Assembly (NCBI GenBank): GCA_946403215.1
Contig: CAMIZG010000002.1
Span: 1-64,000, forward strand
DNA: 64,000 nucleotides
Direction: 5' to 3'
Source of the DNA: an uncultured Bacteroidales bacterium
GTDB lineage: Bacteria > Bacteroidota > Bacteroidia > Bacteroidales > Paludibacteraceae
Shown here: one piece after another, positions 49,701 through 59,759 of the stretch
Position numbering within the stretch: the stretch's first letter is position 1
Layout of the letters: every line of letters begins with the position of its first letter
The notes under the pieces: model-generated
What the model was told of the DNA's origin: nothing
Database searches by the model: none
The model's input: only the letters and a program-made list of their open reading frames with translations
Translations under genes and position numbers: made by a program

Positions 49701-52123
49701 AGCGCCTTGTATCCATAGTGTTGTTGCTACTCTGCATCGGTTGGCTGACCGCTGCGGAGACAATCGTTATCGGCGAGGTGTATAACGCCTATACAGGTGA
49801 ACCTATCCCGGCGGCGAACATTATGCTGCGCGGCACAAAGATCGGAGCCTCAACCAATGATGAGGGACTGTTCATGATCCGCACCGATATACAAGAGAAG
49901 CATACGCTTGTTGTATCGGCCGTTGGCTATCGCAAGCAGCGTTTTGAAATCATGCCCGGTATGCAGGCTGGTATAGATGTAGCGCTGGTGGAGAAAGTGG
50001 AGAGTCTGCGTGAGATTCAAGTTATGCCCGATGATAATGCCGCCATGGCTATCATTGACAATGTGCGTAACAACCGCGAGCTGAACGACCGCCAGTTGGG
50101 CGGATTGACAACCGATAGATACGAGGAGTACAAGCACCTCTATTTGTCCGATATACGGGCTAAACATTTGGAGCGATTGCTGTGGAAAAATCTGAAGGAC
50201 GGGATTGTGACGCGTGAGGACAGTTCGATGTTCCTGCCACTGTATATCAGCGTAGGTAGCACTCGTTTGAGTGGGGGATACTTGTCGCCACTAACGCAGC
50301 AACAGACACGTTGCGTGCTGACAGAGACGGATTATGAACCTATCCTATCACTTACCGGCAACTATGCCGACTTTTACAGCAACAATGTCAGTCTCTGCGG
50401 TACAGCGTTCGTCAGTCCTCTGGCTAAGAGCGGGGCTATCTATTATGACTATTTTCTAGCGGACAGTATAATGCCTGCTCAGGACACACTTGCACCAACT
50501 CAAGTTCCCAAGCGATACATGCTGCATTATCGGACGAAGAACGGATACTATCCTACTTTTAACGGCGAGATGGAAGTTGATTCGGGCACCTGGGCACTAC
50601 GGCGCATGGAAGCCAAAGTGCCGCGTGAGGTTAACCTGAATTTCCTGCACGGCCTGCATATAGAGCAACAGTTCGATGAGCAGAACATCCTGCAGACGGA
50701 ACGGATGACCATGGCAATGGATTTTGCGGTGAAGGCAGACTCCTCGCACATCTTCCCCAGTCTGGTTGTTGAGCGCAGGCTGAGTTATGTGGCTACGGAT
50801 GCCGAAGGTGCACCTCAGCTCAACCGCATAGCGGACTCGACAGCTCTTGAGGCGATGAACCGATTTGAAGATCTGCCTATTGTTCGGTTTGTCAAGTGGG
50901 GACTGACTATCGCCACTACCGGGTATATACCTATTGGCGGACCGATAGAGATAGGTAAGATTAGCGACCTGTTCCATTGCAACAAAGCGCATGGTCTGTA
51001 CTTCGGTCTGCCACTGCATACTAATGAACGATTGTGGAAACATGTTAGTCTGGATGCCTACTTCGGTTACGGCTGGGGCGACAAGGCGCTCAAGGGCATG
51101 GGACAAGTGGCTGTAATGATTCCAACTGAGCGGCGGCATTGGTTGCAACTACGCTATGAGGATCACTATATCTATTCCGAAAGTTCGATATTTGACAAAC
51201 TGCCGCGTGAGAACAGTTGTGGTGCACGCGAGATGGATTTCATCCCCTCGCTGCTGGATGGTTTGCCGTACAATAATAAAGTAGCCCGCCACACAGGCAT
51301 CCGCGAACGTGCGTTCCTTTTGGGTTATGAGGCCGACTGGCGTGATGGAATAGAAACAACGATTCGCGTCAAGGTAGGTCGGCTTGATCCGTCGTATGTG
51401 AGCGACCGTCTGTTGCGAACGAATGCCATCATCCCTGAGCCAGCTTATCCGTTTACTCCGTTCCGCTTTGCCAGCCTGACAGGTATTGTACGACTGAGTT
51501 GGCACGAACGAGTGGTGGATCGTTATATGCAACGTTTTCATTTGTATGGACAGATGCCAACGCTCTTTTTGGGAGCCGAGTTGGGGAGTTATTCGTACGT
51601 GGAGGGTGGCGATAAGTATCATGTATATGCAAAGCTTCATGCCACCGTACGCCAGCAAGTATCGTTCGGCGTAGGCGGACGGTTGACATATGTGGCATCG
51701 GCAGGCGTAGTGATCGGTAAGGTGCCTTATCCGCTACTGGAGATCATGGATGGCAACCAATCCTATTTGTACGATACGTACCGCTTCACGCTTATGAACA
51801 GCCATCAGTACGCCACCGACAAGTATCTGACGCTGCAAGCCGAATGGAATGGAATGGGCGTGCTGTTCAACCTTATACCAGGTGTGCGGTTCTTGCATCT
51901 GAGAGAGTTGGTAGAGTGCAAGGTGGCATATGGCGGCTTGGGCAAAGGTCATATGTTTGTAGGCGATATGCAAGCGCTCAATGTACCGTATGTTGAGCTG
52001 GGCGTAGGTATAGGCAATATACTGCGACTGATTGATGTCTATTCTATCTGGCGCCTCACACACCGCAACGATCCGAGTACACCTCTATGGGGTATACGCG
52101 GATGCGTGCGGTTGGGATTATAA
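49697..52123 (+). CDS. DUF5686 outer-membrane protein with CarbopepD_reg domain
   Basis: An 808-residue protein. A signal peptide is followed by a carboxypeptidase-like domain (IVIGEVYNAYTGEPIPAANI, GASTNDEGLFMI) and a long DUF5686 beta-rich domain (for example YFGLPLHTNERLWKHVSLDA and the closing LRLIDVYSIWRLTHRND). It is probably an outer-membrane barrel. Role unknown. The gene converges on the thiamin-type TonB receptor with a 16-bp gap. Confidence 0.88.
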   Translation: MKRLVSIVLLLLCIGWLTAAETIVIGEVYNAYTGEPIPAANIMLRGTKIGASTNDEGLFMIRTDIQEKHTLVVSAVGYRKQRFEIMPGMQAGIDVALVEKVESLREIQVMPDDNAAMAIIDNVRNNRELNDRQLGGLTTDRYEEYKHLYLSDIRAKHLERLLWKNLKDGIVTREDSSMFLPLYISVGSTRLSGGYLSPLTQQQTRCVLTETDYEPILSLTGNYADFYSNNVSLCGTAFVSPLAKSGAIYYDYFLADSIMPAQDTLAPTQVPKRYMLHYRTKNGYYPTFNGEMEVDSGTWALRRMEAKVPREVNLNFLHGLHIEQQFDEQNILQTERMTMAMDFAVKADSSHIFPSLVVERRLSYVATDAEGAPQLNRIADSTALEAMNRFEDLPIVRFVKWGLTIATTGYIPIGGPIEIGKISDLFHCNKAHGLYFGLPLHTNERLWKHVSLDAYFGYGWGDKALKGMGQVAVMIPTERRHWLQLRYEDHYIYSESSIFDKLPRENSCGAREMDFIPSLLDGLPYNNKVARHTGIRERAFLLGYEADWRDGIETTIRVKVGRLDPSYVSDRLLRTNAIIPEPAYPFTPFRFASLTGIVRLSWHERVVDRYMQRFHLYGQMPTLFLGAELGSYSYVEGGDKYHVYAKLHATVRQQVSFGVGGRLTYVASAGVVIGKVPYPLLEIMDGNQSYLYDTYRFTLMNSHQYATDKYLTLQAEWNGMGVLFNLIPGVRFLHLRELVECKVAYGGLGKGHMFVGDMQALNVPYVELGVGIGNILRLIDVYSIWRLTHRNDPSTPLWGIRGCVRLGL

Positions 52124-52139
52124 ATCTCCGAAATCTTTA

Positions 52140-54443
52140 TCAGAAGGTAACAACGAACCCGGCATGCACATTGATACCTGCCTGGGCGTAGTACCATGCG
52201 CATCGGCTTCCGTCCTGAAAGCGGCTGGCTTCTGCACCACCATTGCTGGCGAACTTGGCGTTAAAGATGTTATTTAGTTGGCATAGCAGTTTGATGTCAG
52301 GCACTCCGCGGCGGTTACCCAGCCAATGCTTCATCGGCAGAGCGTATTGCAGGTTGACATTCGTGGTGGTGAATGCTTTGAGCATAGCATTCTTGTCCAT
52401 CGTGTTGTCGAGGAACTGCCGGCCGGTGACGTTTGTCTGCACGGTGCCGGTGAATCCTGCATACTCAAAGGTGAACAGACTCATGGCGGTTATCATTGGC
52501 GAGAAGGCTATCGTTACCTCGCCCACTATGCTGTCCTGACCAATCCAGTTCCAATTGTCCTGATCGTCATATAGGTCGATATACTGCTTGTAGTTCCGGA
52601 TCTTGTTGCGGCTCAACACGATGTTGCCCTCCCAGCGCATCCAGTCAGTAATCTTGACACCTGCTGTAATCTCAGCACCCATTCGGTAAGAGTCCTTGAC
52701 GTTGGTGGTCAGGTACTTGCCTACATCGTTGTATTCGCCGGTAAGCACGAGCTGATTGTCATAATCCATGAAGTAGAGGTTAGCCCCCACGCTGAATCGC
52801 GGATGGCTGTACTGGTAGCCGAGTTCGTAGTCATATAGCGTTTCGGCCTTGGGCATATTGCCGGAGTACGACTTTGTGACAGGATCGTACAGGATATTTT
52901 CCGTATAGTTGCTGCGGCTCGGGTCGCGGTTGGCGATAGCAAACGAGGCACTCAATGTATGACCATGGTTCTGGTAGGTCAATCCGGCTTTGGGGTTGAA
53001 GAAGTGGAAATTGCGCGACAGTGGCAGTTCGGTCATCGTCTCGTCGTTCACGCCCCACATCGTGTAGCGCACAAAGCGGTACTGCAGGTCGCCGTAGATG
53101 GCAAGCTTCTCCTGGGCACGGTTAATCACGCGCCAGTTAGCCTTGGCATATGCGTTGGCATCGATCTTGTTCGCTGCGTTGCGGTAGTACTCGTAGTGGA
53201 TGGGCAGCGGCTCGGCCAGCGGCTTAGCCAAGTACTCCAGTTGTCCCCAGTGGTGACCAAGGTAGTTATTAGCCGCAGCACCAATCTGCACATCCACCGG
53301 TTCGGAGATATACTTGCCGGAGATCATGAATCCTGCAAAGTGGTTCTCCAGCCACTTCTGGTACATGCCGTAGGATTTGCCGCTCTCGCTGAGTCCCCAG
53401 TAGCTGTATTTCTTCTTCTTGTATTGTTCGTAGTAGCCTCCGCCATGGGTGTAATGGAACGTGGCAGTGAGGCTCAGTATGGGCGTGAAGCGGTGATTGA
53501 TAGTCAGTTGCGCATGTTGCTGCTGGTAGTTGTCCGTCTGGTTGGGGTAATATATAGTTGAGTCCTGTCCTTGACTGCCCGTTACGCTGTATTCGCCGGC
53601 AGGGTTGTACCTGCGGTCAGCACCACCAATGCCATAAGCGGTGTTGTAATCCACGCCTTCCCAGCCCATGCCGGTCTTCTCTGCGCCACCAAAGGCGCGC
53701 AGGATAACCTGTGTCTTTTCGCCGTACCAGCCAATGTCACCGTACCAGCTGTACAGGTCACTATTCGTACGATAAAGGAAGCCATCGGAGTTGACCTTGG
53801 TGAACCGCGCGTTCATCATCCAACGGTTGCTGATAGAGGCGTGGGCGTGAATCATCTCGCGGAATGTATTGTACATGCCTCCGTTGAATGCTATCGTCAG
53901 TCGGCTTACCGAGTCAAGCATGTTCGTCTGCATATTCAGACTCGCACCAAATGCCGAACCGCTGGTACTGGTGCCCACGCCGCGCTGCACATCGATCTGC
54001 GAGATAGACGAACTCATGTCCGTCATGTTCACCCAGAACACGGTCTGGCTCTCCTGGTCGTTCAGCGGCACCTCATTCACGGTCATGTTGATGCGCGTAT
54101 GATCCGTTCCGCGCACGCGGAAATAGGTGTAACCGACGCCCAGACCGTCATCACTGGTCACTTGCAAACCGGGGGTGGTGGTCAGCAGGTACGGCAGGTT
54201 CTGCCCGGTGTTGTCCTTGTTAAGCACCTCGTTGCGGATGATGGCAGTTGACAGCGTGGTTTGTTGTACACGCTTGGCGGACACCTCGATATCCTCCATC
54301 TGATGCATCAGGATGGTCAGGGTGTCCTCTTTGGCGGGGGATGTACTGATAGTGAGGGTTTCATTACTTGTCTGCGCCATGGCAGACATGCTCAGCAGAG
54401 ATAGAATCAGCCAAGTCTGGCTGATGAAGTTGGTTGTTTTCAT
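52140..54443 (-). CDS. TonB-dependent receptor under a TPP riboswitch (predicted thiamin receptor)
   Basis: A 767-residue receptor with signal peptide, plug domain (IEVSAKRVQQTTLSTAIIRN, PYLLTTTPGLQVTSDDG, YTYFRVRGTDHTRINMTVNE) and beta-barrel ending in VHAGFVVTF. There is no CarbopepD_reg domain. A TPP riboswitch ends four bases before its ATG. In Bacteroidota, receptors controlled this way (Omr1/OMPthi, usually with pnuT and tnr3) are predicted thiamin importers; here no pnuT is adjacent. The substrate is therefore inferred from regulation alone. Confidence 0.88.
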   Translation of the reverse strand: MKTTNFISQTWLILSLLSMSAMAQTSNETLTISTSPAKEDTLTILMHQMEDIEVSAKRVQQTTLSTAIIRNEVLNKDNTGQNLPYLLTTTPGLQVTSDDGLGVGYTYFRVRGTDHTRINMTVNEVPLNDQESQTVFWVNMTDMSSSISQIDVQRGVGTSTSGSAFGASLNMQTNMLDSVSRLTIAFNGGMYNTFREMIHAHASISNRWMMNARFTKVNSDGFLYRTNSDLYSWYGDIGWYGEKTQVILRAFGGAEKTGMGWEGVDYNTAYGIGGADRRYNPAGEYSVTGSQGQDSTIYYPNQTDNYQQQHAQLTINHRFTPILSLTATFHYTHGGGYYEQYKKKKYSYWGLSESGKSYGMYQKWLENHFAGFMISGKYISEPVDVQIGAAANNYLGHHWGQLEYLAKPLAEPLPIHYEYYRNAANKIDANAYAKANWRVINRAQEKLAIYGDLQYRFVRYTMWGVNDETMTELPLSRNFHFFNPKAGLTYQNHGHTLSASFAIANRDPSRSNYTENILYDPVTKSYSGNMPKAETLYDYELGYQYSHPRFSVGANLYFMDYDNQLVLTGEYNDVGKYLTTNVKDSYRMGAEITAGVKITDWMRWEGNIVLSRNKIRNYKQYIDLYDDQDNWNWIGQDSIVGEVTIAFSPMITAMSLFTFEYAGFTGTVQTNVTGRQFLDNTMDKNAMLKAFTTTNVNLQYALPMKHWLGNRRGVPDIKLLCQLNNIFNAKFASNGGAEASRFQDGSRCAWYYAQAGINVHAGFVVTF

Positions 54444-54446
54444 TTT

Positions 54447-54555
54447 TCTTTAGCAGCATTACCTGCTCAAGTTCTTAGCCCATTGGGCACGATGTGCTTC
54501 GCCGGGCAACGGGTTTGAATTCTCAGAAGGCGTTTGATGGCCTACTCCCCGAATG
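54447..54555 (-). promoter_or_regulatory. TPP riboswitch (THI element)
   Basis: On the minus strand the element runs from ATTCGGGGAGTAGGCC through CTTCTGAGA (the P2/J3-2 hallmark) to GAACTTGAGCAGGTAATGC and TGCTAAAGA, the P4/P5 hallmark seen in TPP riboswitches as GAACCTGATC..GGTAATGCC. P5 is GCAGGTAATGCTGC. The 3' end is 4 bases from the receptor ATG, so control is probably at translation initiation. Confidence 0.9.
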
Positions 54556-54572
54556 AATTTGATGCGATGTTA

Positions 54573-55271
54573 TTATTGTAATTGTTTGATTAGTTGGTCA
54601 ACAACTTGCGGCACACCAATGGTGGCAGGCTGGCGAACGAGCTGTACGCGCGAGGCATATGGTCCGAGTTGCGGGTCACCCGGATCAACCATGATAATCT
54701 TGGCATCTGCCGGCGCGTAGTGCAGCAGCGAAGCAGCCGGATAAACATTTAGCGACGTACCCACCACCAGTAGGATATCTGCCGTGGCAGCGATATTACA
54801 TGCCTCGGTAAACCAGGGCACTCCCTCGCCAAAGAATACGATGTACGGCCTGAGTAGCGAACCGTTAGGATGGCGGTCGCCGTAGTGCTGCTCCCAGCCA
54901 TCGATGTCAACGGTTGCCAACTCATCATTTTCAGCACGAAGCTTGCGGATCTCGCCATGCAGATGCACCACGTTGGTTGCACCAGCACGCTCGTGCAGGT
55001 CGTCAATGTTCTGCGTGATGACCCGTGTGCTCGAGATAGCCTTCTGCAATCGCGCTATAGCCTCATGTGCGGCGTTGGGCTTGGCGTTCAGTACATCGCG
55101 ACGGCGGGCGTTGTAGAAATCCACGCAGAGCTGCGGATTCCTCAGCCACGCCTCATGCGTGCATACATCCTCAATGCGGTACTTCTCCCACAGACCATCC
55201 GAGTCGCGGAACGTACCCAAACCACTCTCAGCCGACACTCCGGCACCTGTAAAGACAACGATTTTTTTCAT
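54573..55271 (-). CDS. cobB: Sirtuin-type NAD-dependent protein deacylase
   Basis: A 232-residue SIR2 enzyme starting MKKIVVFTGAGVSAESGLGT (the track's longer start crosses the promoter). Other blocks are FRDSDGLWEKY, ITQNIDDLHERAGA, the catalytic HLHGEIRKL, VVGTSLNVYPAASLL and a late DPGDPQL. The four zinc cysteines of many sirtuins are absent, as in the short class III/CobB-like bacterial forms that remove succinyl or acetyl groups. It may tune metabolic enzymes. Confidence 0.93.
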   Translation of the reverse strand: MKKIVVFTGAGVSAESGLGTFRDSDGLWEKYRIEDVCTHEAWLRNPQLCVDFYNARRRDVLNAKPNAAHEAIARLQKAISSTRVITQNIDDLHERAGATNVVHLHGEIRKLRAENDELATVDIDGWEQHYGDRHPNGSLLRPYIVFFGEGVPWFTEACNIAATADILLVVGTSLNVYPAASLLHYAPADAKIIMVDPGDPQLGPYASRVQLVRQPATIGVPQVVDQLIKQLQ

Positions 55272-55302
55272 ATGGCAAGCATTATTATTGTCAATTTGGC
55301 TG

Positions 55303-55334
55303 CAAAGGTACAAAAAATAATACAAATTTGCAAA
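55303..55334 (-). promoter_or_regulatory. Sirtuin promoter
   Basis: On the minus strand TTTG (55334-55331) and TACCTTTG (55310-55303), spacing 20, 32 bp before the start. Confidence 0.8.
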
Positions 55335-55349
55335 AAAATCTTGCAAAGA

Positions 55350-55381
55350 TTTGCATATTCGAAAAAAAAAATGTAACTTTG
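55350..55381 (+). promoter_or_regulatory. Promoter of the starch operon
   Basis: TTTG at 55350-55353 and TAACTTTG at 55374-55381, spacing 20. The first amylase gene starts 55 bp downstream; no other promoter of this type was seen before topB. Confidence 0.8.
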
Positions 55382-55435
55382 TGCCCGCGTTTTGATAATA
55401 GCGCCTATACTGCGAACAAAAACAACCATAATACG

Positions 55436-57502
55436 ATGAAAAAGTTTTTCTCCATTATCCTTGCCCTCACTCTTGCCCTTGCCGTGCATGCCGACTCGTT
55501 TGGCATCCTGCTGAACGGCGAGACGTACATCGAAGGCGAACTGACCGGCGAGTTCGAGGGATTCACCCAATATGTATCCCACGTGCAGGTCAAGAACGGC
55601 GACTACTGCCAGTTGCACAACGGCGGCACTGGTGATTCGTGGGTTGTACTCATCAACACCTACTCCGCTGCAGGCTTCACGCTCAACGTCGACCGGTACG
55701 ACATTAGCGTTGACGGCTGCTTTGATTTCTACATCAAACTCAAGTGGGGTGCCGACGAGCTGTACATCGGCAACGGTTCGGGCTGCTACGACCCGGCTAC
55801 AGTGGAGTACTACATAGCCGGTGAGGGACTTCCCGGTGTGAGCTGGGCTGAGCACAAGAAGCTGACAGACAAGACCATCACCTTCAGCAACCTCCCGAAA
55901 GGCACCTACAAGTTCAAAATCACTTCGGGCGACTGGAGCGGTCTGATATGGGGCTACGACAAGGTTGACGCCTCGTGCAGCAACAAAGGCTACACCAAGG
56001 ACAACGACGGCAACGTGATGATTGCCTTTGCCTCGGACGGCGGTTCGATAACCGTGACCGTGGGTGACAACAAGATTTGCGTGGGGATAACCGGCGACGT
56101 GCAGGAGATATACGGTTCGGCCGTACCCGAGCAGTGCGAGGACGTGCTGATGCAGGCGTTCTTCTATGACTCGTACAGCGACAACGCTCCGGGTGCAGAG
56201 CTGGTAGGCAACACCAAATGGTCCACCCTGCTACCGCAGGCCGCAGAGATAGGCAAGTACATCGACCTGATATGGCTTCCGCCCAGTGCCAACGGTTCGG
56301 GCACAGGCTACCACCCCAAGCAGTACAGCAACCAGAACTCCAACTGGGGCACACGCGCCGAGCTGGAGCAGCTGATAGCCGCGTTCCACCAGGCCGGCGC
56401 CAAAGTGATTGCGGACATCGTGATCAACCACTGCGAGGGCTGGACGAGCTGGTGCGACTTCCCGGAGATGGACTTCGGCGAGTACGGCAAGTTCTATCCC
56501 GACGCCTCGTACATCTGCAAGAACGACGAGGTGAATGCCGAGTGGAACCAGGAGAGCGCAGGTGCCTGCTGGGGCACGGCCACGGGCAACTATGACGACG
56601 GCGAGAACTGGGACGGAGCACGCGACTGGTCGCACGACAACGTGTATGTGCAGGACTTCTTCAAGGCCTACCTGCAGTGGATGCGCAATGTGATGAAGTA
56701 CGACGGTTTCCGCTATGACAAGGGCGACGGCTTCAACAACTGGCACCACGACAACTATAACAAGGCCTCCGGTCCGTACATCGCGTTCATGGAGTGCTAC
56801 AGCGGCGACGACCGCATCATAGCCGGCATAGAAGGCGCCAACCGTAACCTGATGGCTCTGGATTTCCAGACGCGCTGGGACGCCATCTGCAACATAGCAG
56901 GCTTCAACTACAGCAAGTGCAAGGGCAGCGGTCTGCTGGGCAAGGGCTACGCAAAGTACGCCGTGACGTTCATTGACAGCCACGACTGGTTCATGCGTGG
57001 CGACAACGAGAACGAGTTCGGCGGGCGCGGCAATTCGCTGAAAGCCGAGCTGAAGGACCGTCTGCTGCAAGCCAATGCATACATATTAGGCATGCCTGGC
57101 GTACCGTGCATCTTCTATCCGCACTGGTACAAGTACAAAGAGGAACTGAAGCCGATGATCGAGGCACGCAAGCTCGCCGGTGTACACTCGGAGAGCAACG
57201 TATATGACGAGTCCGCAGAAGAAGGCGGCTACCAGTGCACGCTGCAAGGCAAGTACGGCTGGCTGGTACTGCAGCTGGGCAACAAGACCACCCACGACGG
57301 CTGGGGCGATCCGGCATACAAGCTGATAGCCAAAGGCCCGGGCTACGCGATGTGGGTGAACCGTACGGCACCGCTGCCGACAGATGTCAGCAGTCAGCAG
57401 TCAGCGGTCAGCAACCGGGCGGAAAAGTTCATCGAGAACGGAACCCTGTTCATCCGCTGCGGAGAGAACGTGTATGACCTGATGGGAAAGAAGGTGAAGT
57501 GA
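55436..57502 (+). CDS. Secreted GH13 alpha-amylase 1
   Basis: A 688-residue secreted enzyme. A signal peptide (1-19) is followed by one N-terminal binding-like module (about 20-115), a second beta-rich region (to about 235) and the GH13 barrel with ADIVINH, GFRYDKGDG (nucleophile Asp), FMECY (acid/base Glu) and FIDSHD. It ends with the short tail EKFIENGTLFIRCGENVYDL shared by the operon. A 7-bp repeat array (57386-57413) encodes the linker SSQQSAVSN before the tail. It cleaves alpha-1,4-glucans. Confidence 0.92.
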   Translation: MKKFFSIILALTLALAVHADSFGILLNGETYIEGELTGEFEGFTQYVSHVQVKNGDYCQLHNGGTGDSWVVLINTYSAAGFTLNVDRYDISVDGCFDFYIKLKWGADELYIGNGSGCYDPATVEYYIAGEGLPGVSWAEHKKLTDKTITFSNLPKGTYKFKITSGDWSGLIWGYDKVDASCSNKGYTKDNDGNVMIAFASDGGSITVTVGDNKICVGITGDVQEIYGSAVPEQCEDVLMQAFFYDSYSDNAPGAELVGNTKWSTLLPQAAEIGKYIDLIWLPPSANGSGTGYHPKQYSNQNSNWGTRAELEQLIAAFHQAGAKVIADIVINHCEGWTSWCDFPEMDFGEYGKFYPDASYICKNDEVNAEWNQESAGACWGTATGNYDDGENWDGARDWSHDNVYVQDFFKAYLQWMRNVMKYDGFRYDKGDGFNNWHHDNYNKASGPYIAFMECYSGDDRIIAGIEGANRNLMALDFQTRWDAICNIAGFNYSKCKGSGLLGKGYAKYAVTFIDSHDWFMRGDNENEFGGRGNSLKAELKDRLLQANAYILGMPGVPCIFYPHWYKYKEELKPMIEARKLAGVHSESNVYDESAEEGGYQCTLQGKYGWLVLQLGNKTTHDGWGDPAYKLIAKGPGYAMWVNRTAPLPTDVSSQQSAVSNRAEKFIENGTLFIRCGENVYDLMGKKVK
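57386..57413 (+). repeat. In-gene 7-bp tandem repeat (GTCAGCA x4) in the amylase linker
   Basis: Four GTCAGCA-type units encode the linker between the catalytic domain and the C-terminal tail of amylase 1. Confidence 0.85.
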
Positions 57503-57509
57503 GGGAGGG

Positions 57510-57575
57510 TTTCAGGATTTAAGATTTAGGATTTCAAATTTAGGATTTTAAATTTCAAGATTAAAATTTTAGGAT
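57510..57575 (+). repeat. Degenerate short-period AT-rich array between amylase genes
   Basis: Interleaved AGGATTT, AAATTT and TTCAAGATT units fill the gap up to the ATG of amylase 2. The period is irregular (7-9 bp). Confidence 0.7.
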
Positions 57576-59756
57576 ATGAAAAAGATTCTTCTGTTTGCTG
57601 TCATGCTGACCATGGGTTTGGCAGCAAAGGCTGAGTGTCAGGACGGCCCGTACGGCCTCCAGATAAACGGCAGCAAGGTCGTGGACGCCCCTAAGTTCGG
57701 TGACCCGGACTCGCAGGGACGTGTCCAGTACAAAGCCTCCTGTGTCGAACTGGCAGCAGGTGACAAGATCAAACTGATCAACCAGAGCTGCGGTGATACA
57801 TGGATGATTGACATCGACCCCTACGGCGAGTATCAGAAATTCGACGGCGGTAAGGATGCCGGTCAGCTGACCTGCACCACCGCAGGCACGTATGACTTCT
57901 ACATCAAGCTGAAAGCGAACGATGATCTGGTATATATCGGTCCCGGAGACTGCGGCGGCGAATCGGGTTGCGAGGACGGTCCGTATGGCGTGATTATCAA
58001 TAACAAGACCGTTGTGGACGCCCCGTTGTTCGGCGACGAGGACACGGAGGGACGCACCCAGTACATGGCATCGTGCGTTGATCTGAAGGCCGGCGACGAG
58101 GTTCAGCTGATCAACAAGAGCTGTGACGCCAAATGGATGGTGGACCTGGACCCGTACGGTCACTACGAGAACTTCAGCGGCGGCTCGAGCACGAACAAGC
58201 TGGTGTGCAACGTAGCAGGCAAGTATGACTTCTATATCAAGCTGAGTATGCAAGCGGGCGACCTGGTATATGTTGAGAGCAGCCAGACCTGCGGCGGTGG
58301 CGGTGGCGGCACTCCCGATCCGGGTTACAAGACTTCCGCTCCGGAGAAATGTCCGGACGTGCTGCTTCAGGCCTTCTACTGGGACAGCTATCAGGACAAG
58401 GGCTACGGCCGTACCAAATGGATAGACCACCTGAACGGCAACAGCGGTTCGACAGCCGAGGAGATGGGACAGTGGTTTGACCTGATCTGGCTGCCGCCTA
58501 TGTCGAAGGCAACCGGCGGAACAGGCTATATCCCGTCGAAGTACAGCGATCTGAACAGCGACTGGGGCACGAAGAAGAAGCTGGAGGAGATGGTGGAGAT
58601 ATTCCACAAGAACGGCGCCCGCGTGGTAGCGGACATCGTTATCAACCACGGCGCCGCCTGGAGCGGTTGGTGCGACTTCGCGCAACTGAACTTCGGCAGC
58701 TACGGTTCATTCAAGCCCGACGCATCGTGGATATGCAATACCGACGAGATGAACTATTCCAGCGAAGCCGGCGACTGCAAAGGCAAGGCCACCGGTAACA
58801 ACGACGACGGCTACGGTAACGAGGCGAACTACGACTCCGGCCGCGACTGGGACCACAACAATTCCAAAGTGCGCGACATGTTCAAGGCATACCTGAAGTG
58901 GCTGCGCAACGACATCAAGATTGACGGTTTCCGCTACGACTACTGCAAGGGATTCCACAACTCGCATATAGACGACTACAACAAGGCCGCCAAGGCCTAC
59001 TTCTCCGTGATGGAGATGTGGGACGGCAACCCCGACGTACTGCAGTCGCACCTGAACGATGCCGGATGGAACACGCTGACATTCGACTTTGCGATGAAGT
59101 ACCAGGCGTTCAACAACGGTATAGCCTCCGACAACTACGGCGCCCTCAAAGGTGCCGGTTTGCTCGGCGCAGGCAAGGGACGTTATGCTGTCACCTTCCT
59201 TGATAGCCACGACTCGTTCCAGCGTGACGACAACGAGTTCTGCGGCGCAGGCAACGCGATGACCGTGTGCAAGGACAAGATCATGCAATGCTACGCCTAT
59301 CTGCTCTCAATGCCGGGCGTACCTCTGGTATTCTGGCCGCACTGGGTGACCTTCAAGGAAGAACTCAAAGCGCTGATCAACGCACGCTACAAAGCAGGCG
59401 TACACAGCGAGTCGGCTGTTAGCGACGAGGCCGGCAACGGCTACTACAAGGCCACCGTGACCGGCACGAACGGCCAGATACGCGTACTGATAGGTCCTAA
59501 CTCCGGCTACGGCGACACCCCGTCAGGCTTCACCCTGGCAGGCAAAGGCGTCAACTACGGCGTATATTACAAGATGAACACGCCGCGCGGTGACAAGAAC
59601 ACCGAGCGTCCCGACCGCACCAAAGAGGAGCAGACGGGCATCAGCACGATTGAGGCAGCAAGCCAACCCGCCGGAGAGAAATTCATCCGAAACGGACAAC
59701 TGTTCATCCGCTGCGGCGAACAGGTGTATGACGTGATGGGAAAGAGAGTGGAGTGA
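57576..59756 (+). CDS. Secreted GH13 alpha-amylase 2 with two N-terminal modules
   Basis: A 726-residue enzyme. A signal peptide is followed by two tandem copies of the module DGPYGxxIN...YDFYIKL (about residues 22-128 and 132-240), a Gly-rich linker (GGGGGGTPDPG), then GH13 with ADIVINH, GFRYDYCKG, VMEMWDG and FLDSHD, and the C-terminal tail EKFIRNGQLFIRCGEQVYDV. The modules are probably starch-binding. The catalytic part is related to amylase 1 but clearly diverged. Confidence 0.92.
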   Translation: MKKILLFAVMLTMGLAAKAECQDGPYGLQINGSKVVDAPKFGDPDSQGRVQYKASCVELAAGDKIKLINQSCGDTWMIDIDPYGEYQKFDGGKDAGQLTCTTAGTYDFYIKLKANDDLVYIGPGDCGGESGCEDGPYGVIINNKTVVDAPLFGDEDTEGRTQYMASCVDLKAGDEVQLINKSCDAKWMVDLDPYGHYENFSGGSSTNKLVCNVAGKYDFYIKLSMQAGDLVYVESSQTCGGGGGGTPDPGYKTSAPEKCPDVLLQAFYWDSYQDKGYGRTKWIDHLNGNSGSTAEEMGQWFDLIWLPPMSKATGGTGYIPSKYSDLNSDWGTKKKLEEMVEIFHKNGARVVADIVINHGAAWSGWCDFAQLNFGSYGSFKPDASWICNTDEMNYSSEAGDCKGKATGNNDDGYGNEANYDSGRDWDHNNSKVRDMFKAYLKWLRNDIKIDGFRYDYCKGFHNSHIDDYNKAAKAYFSVMEMWDGNPDVLQSHLNDAGWNTLTFDFAMKYQAFNNGIASDNYGALKGAGLLGAGKGRYAVTFLDSHDSFQRDDNEFCGAGNAMTVCKDKIMQCYAYLLSMPGVPLVFWPHWVTFKEELKALINARYKAGVHSESAVSDEAGNGYYKATVTGTNGQIRVLIGPNSGYGDTPSGFTLAGKGVNYGVYYKMNTPRGDKNTERPDRTKEEQTGISTIEAASQPAGEKFIRNGQLFIRCGEQVYDVMGKRVE

Positions 59757-59759
59757 GGT

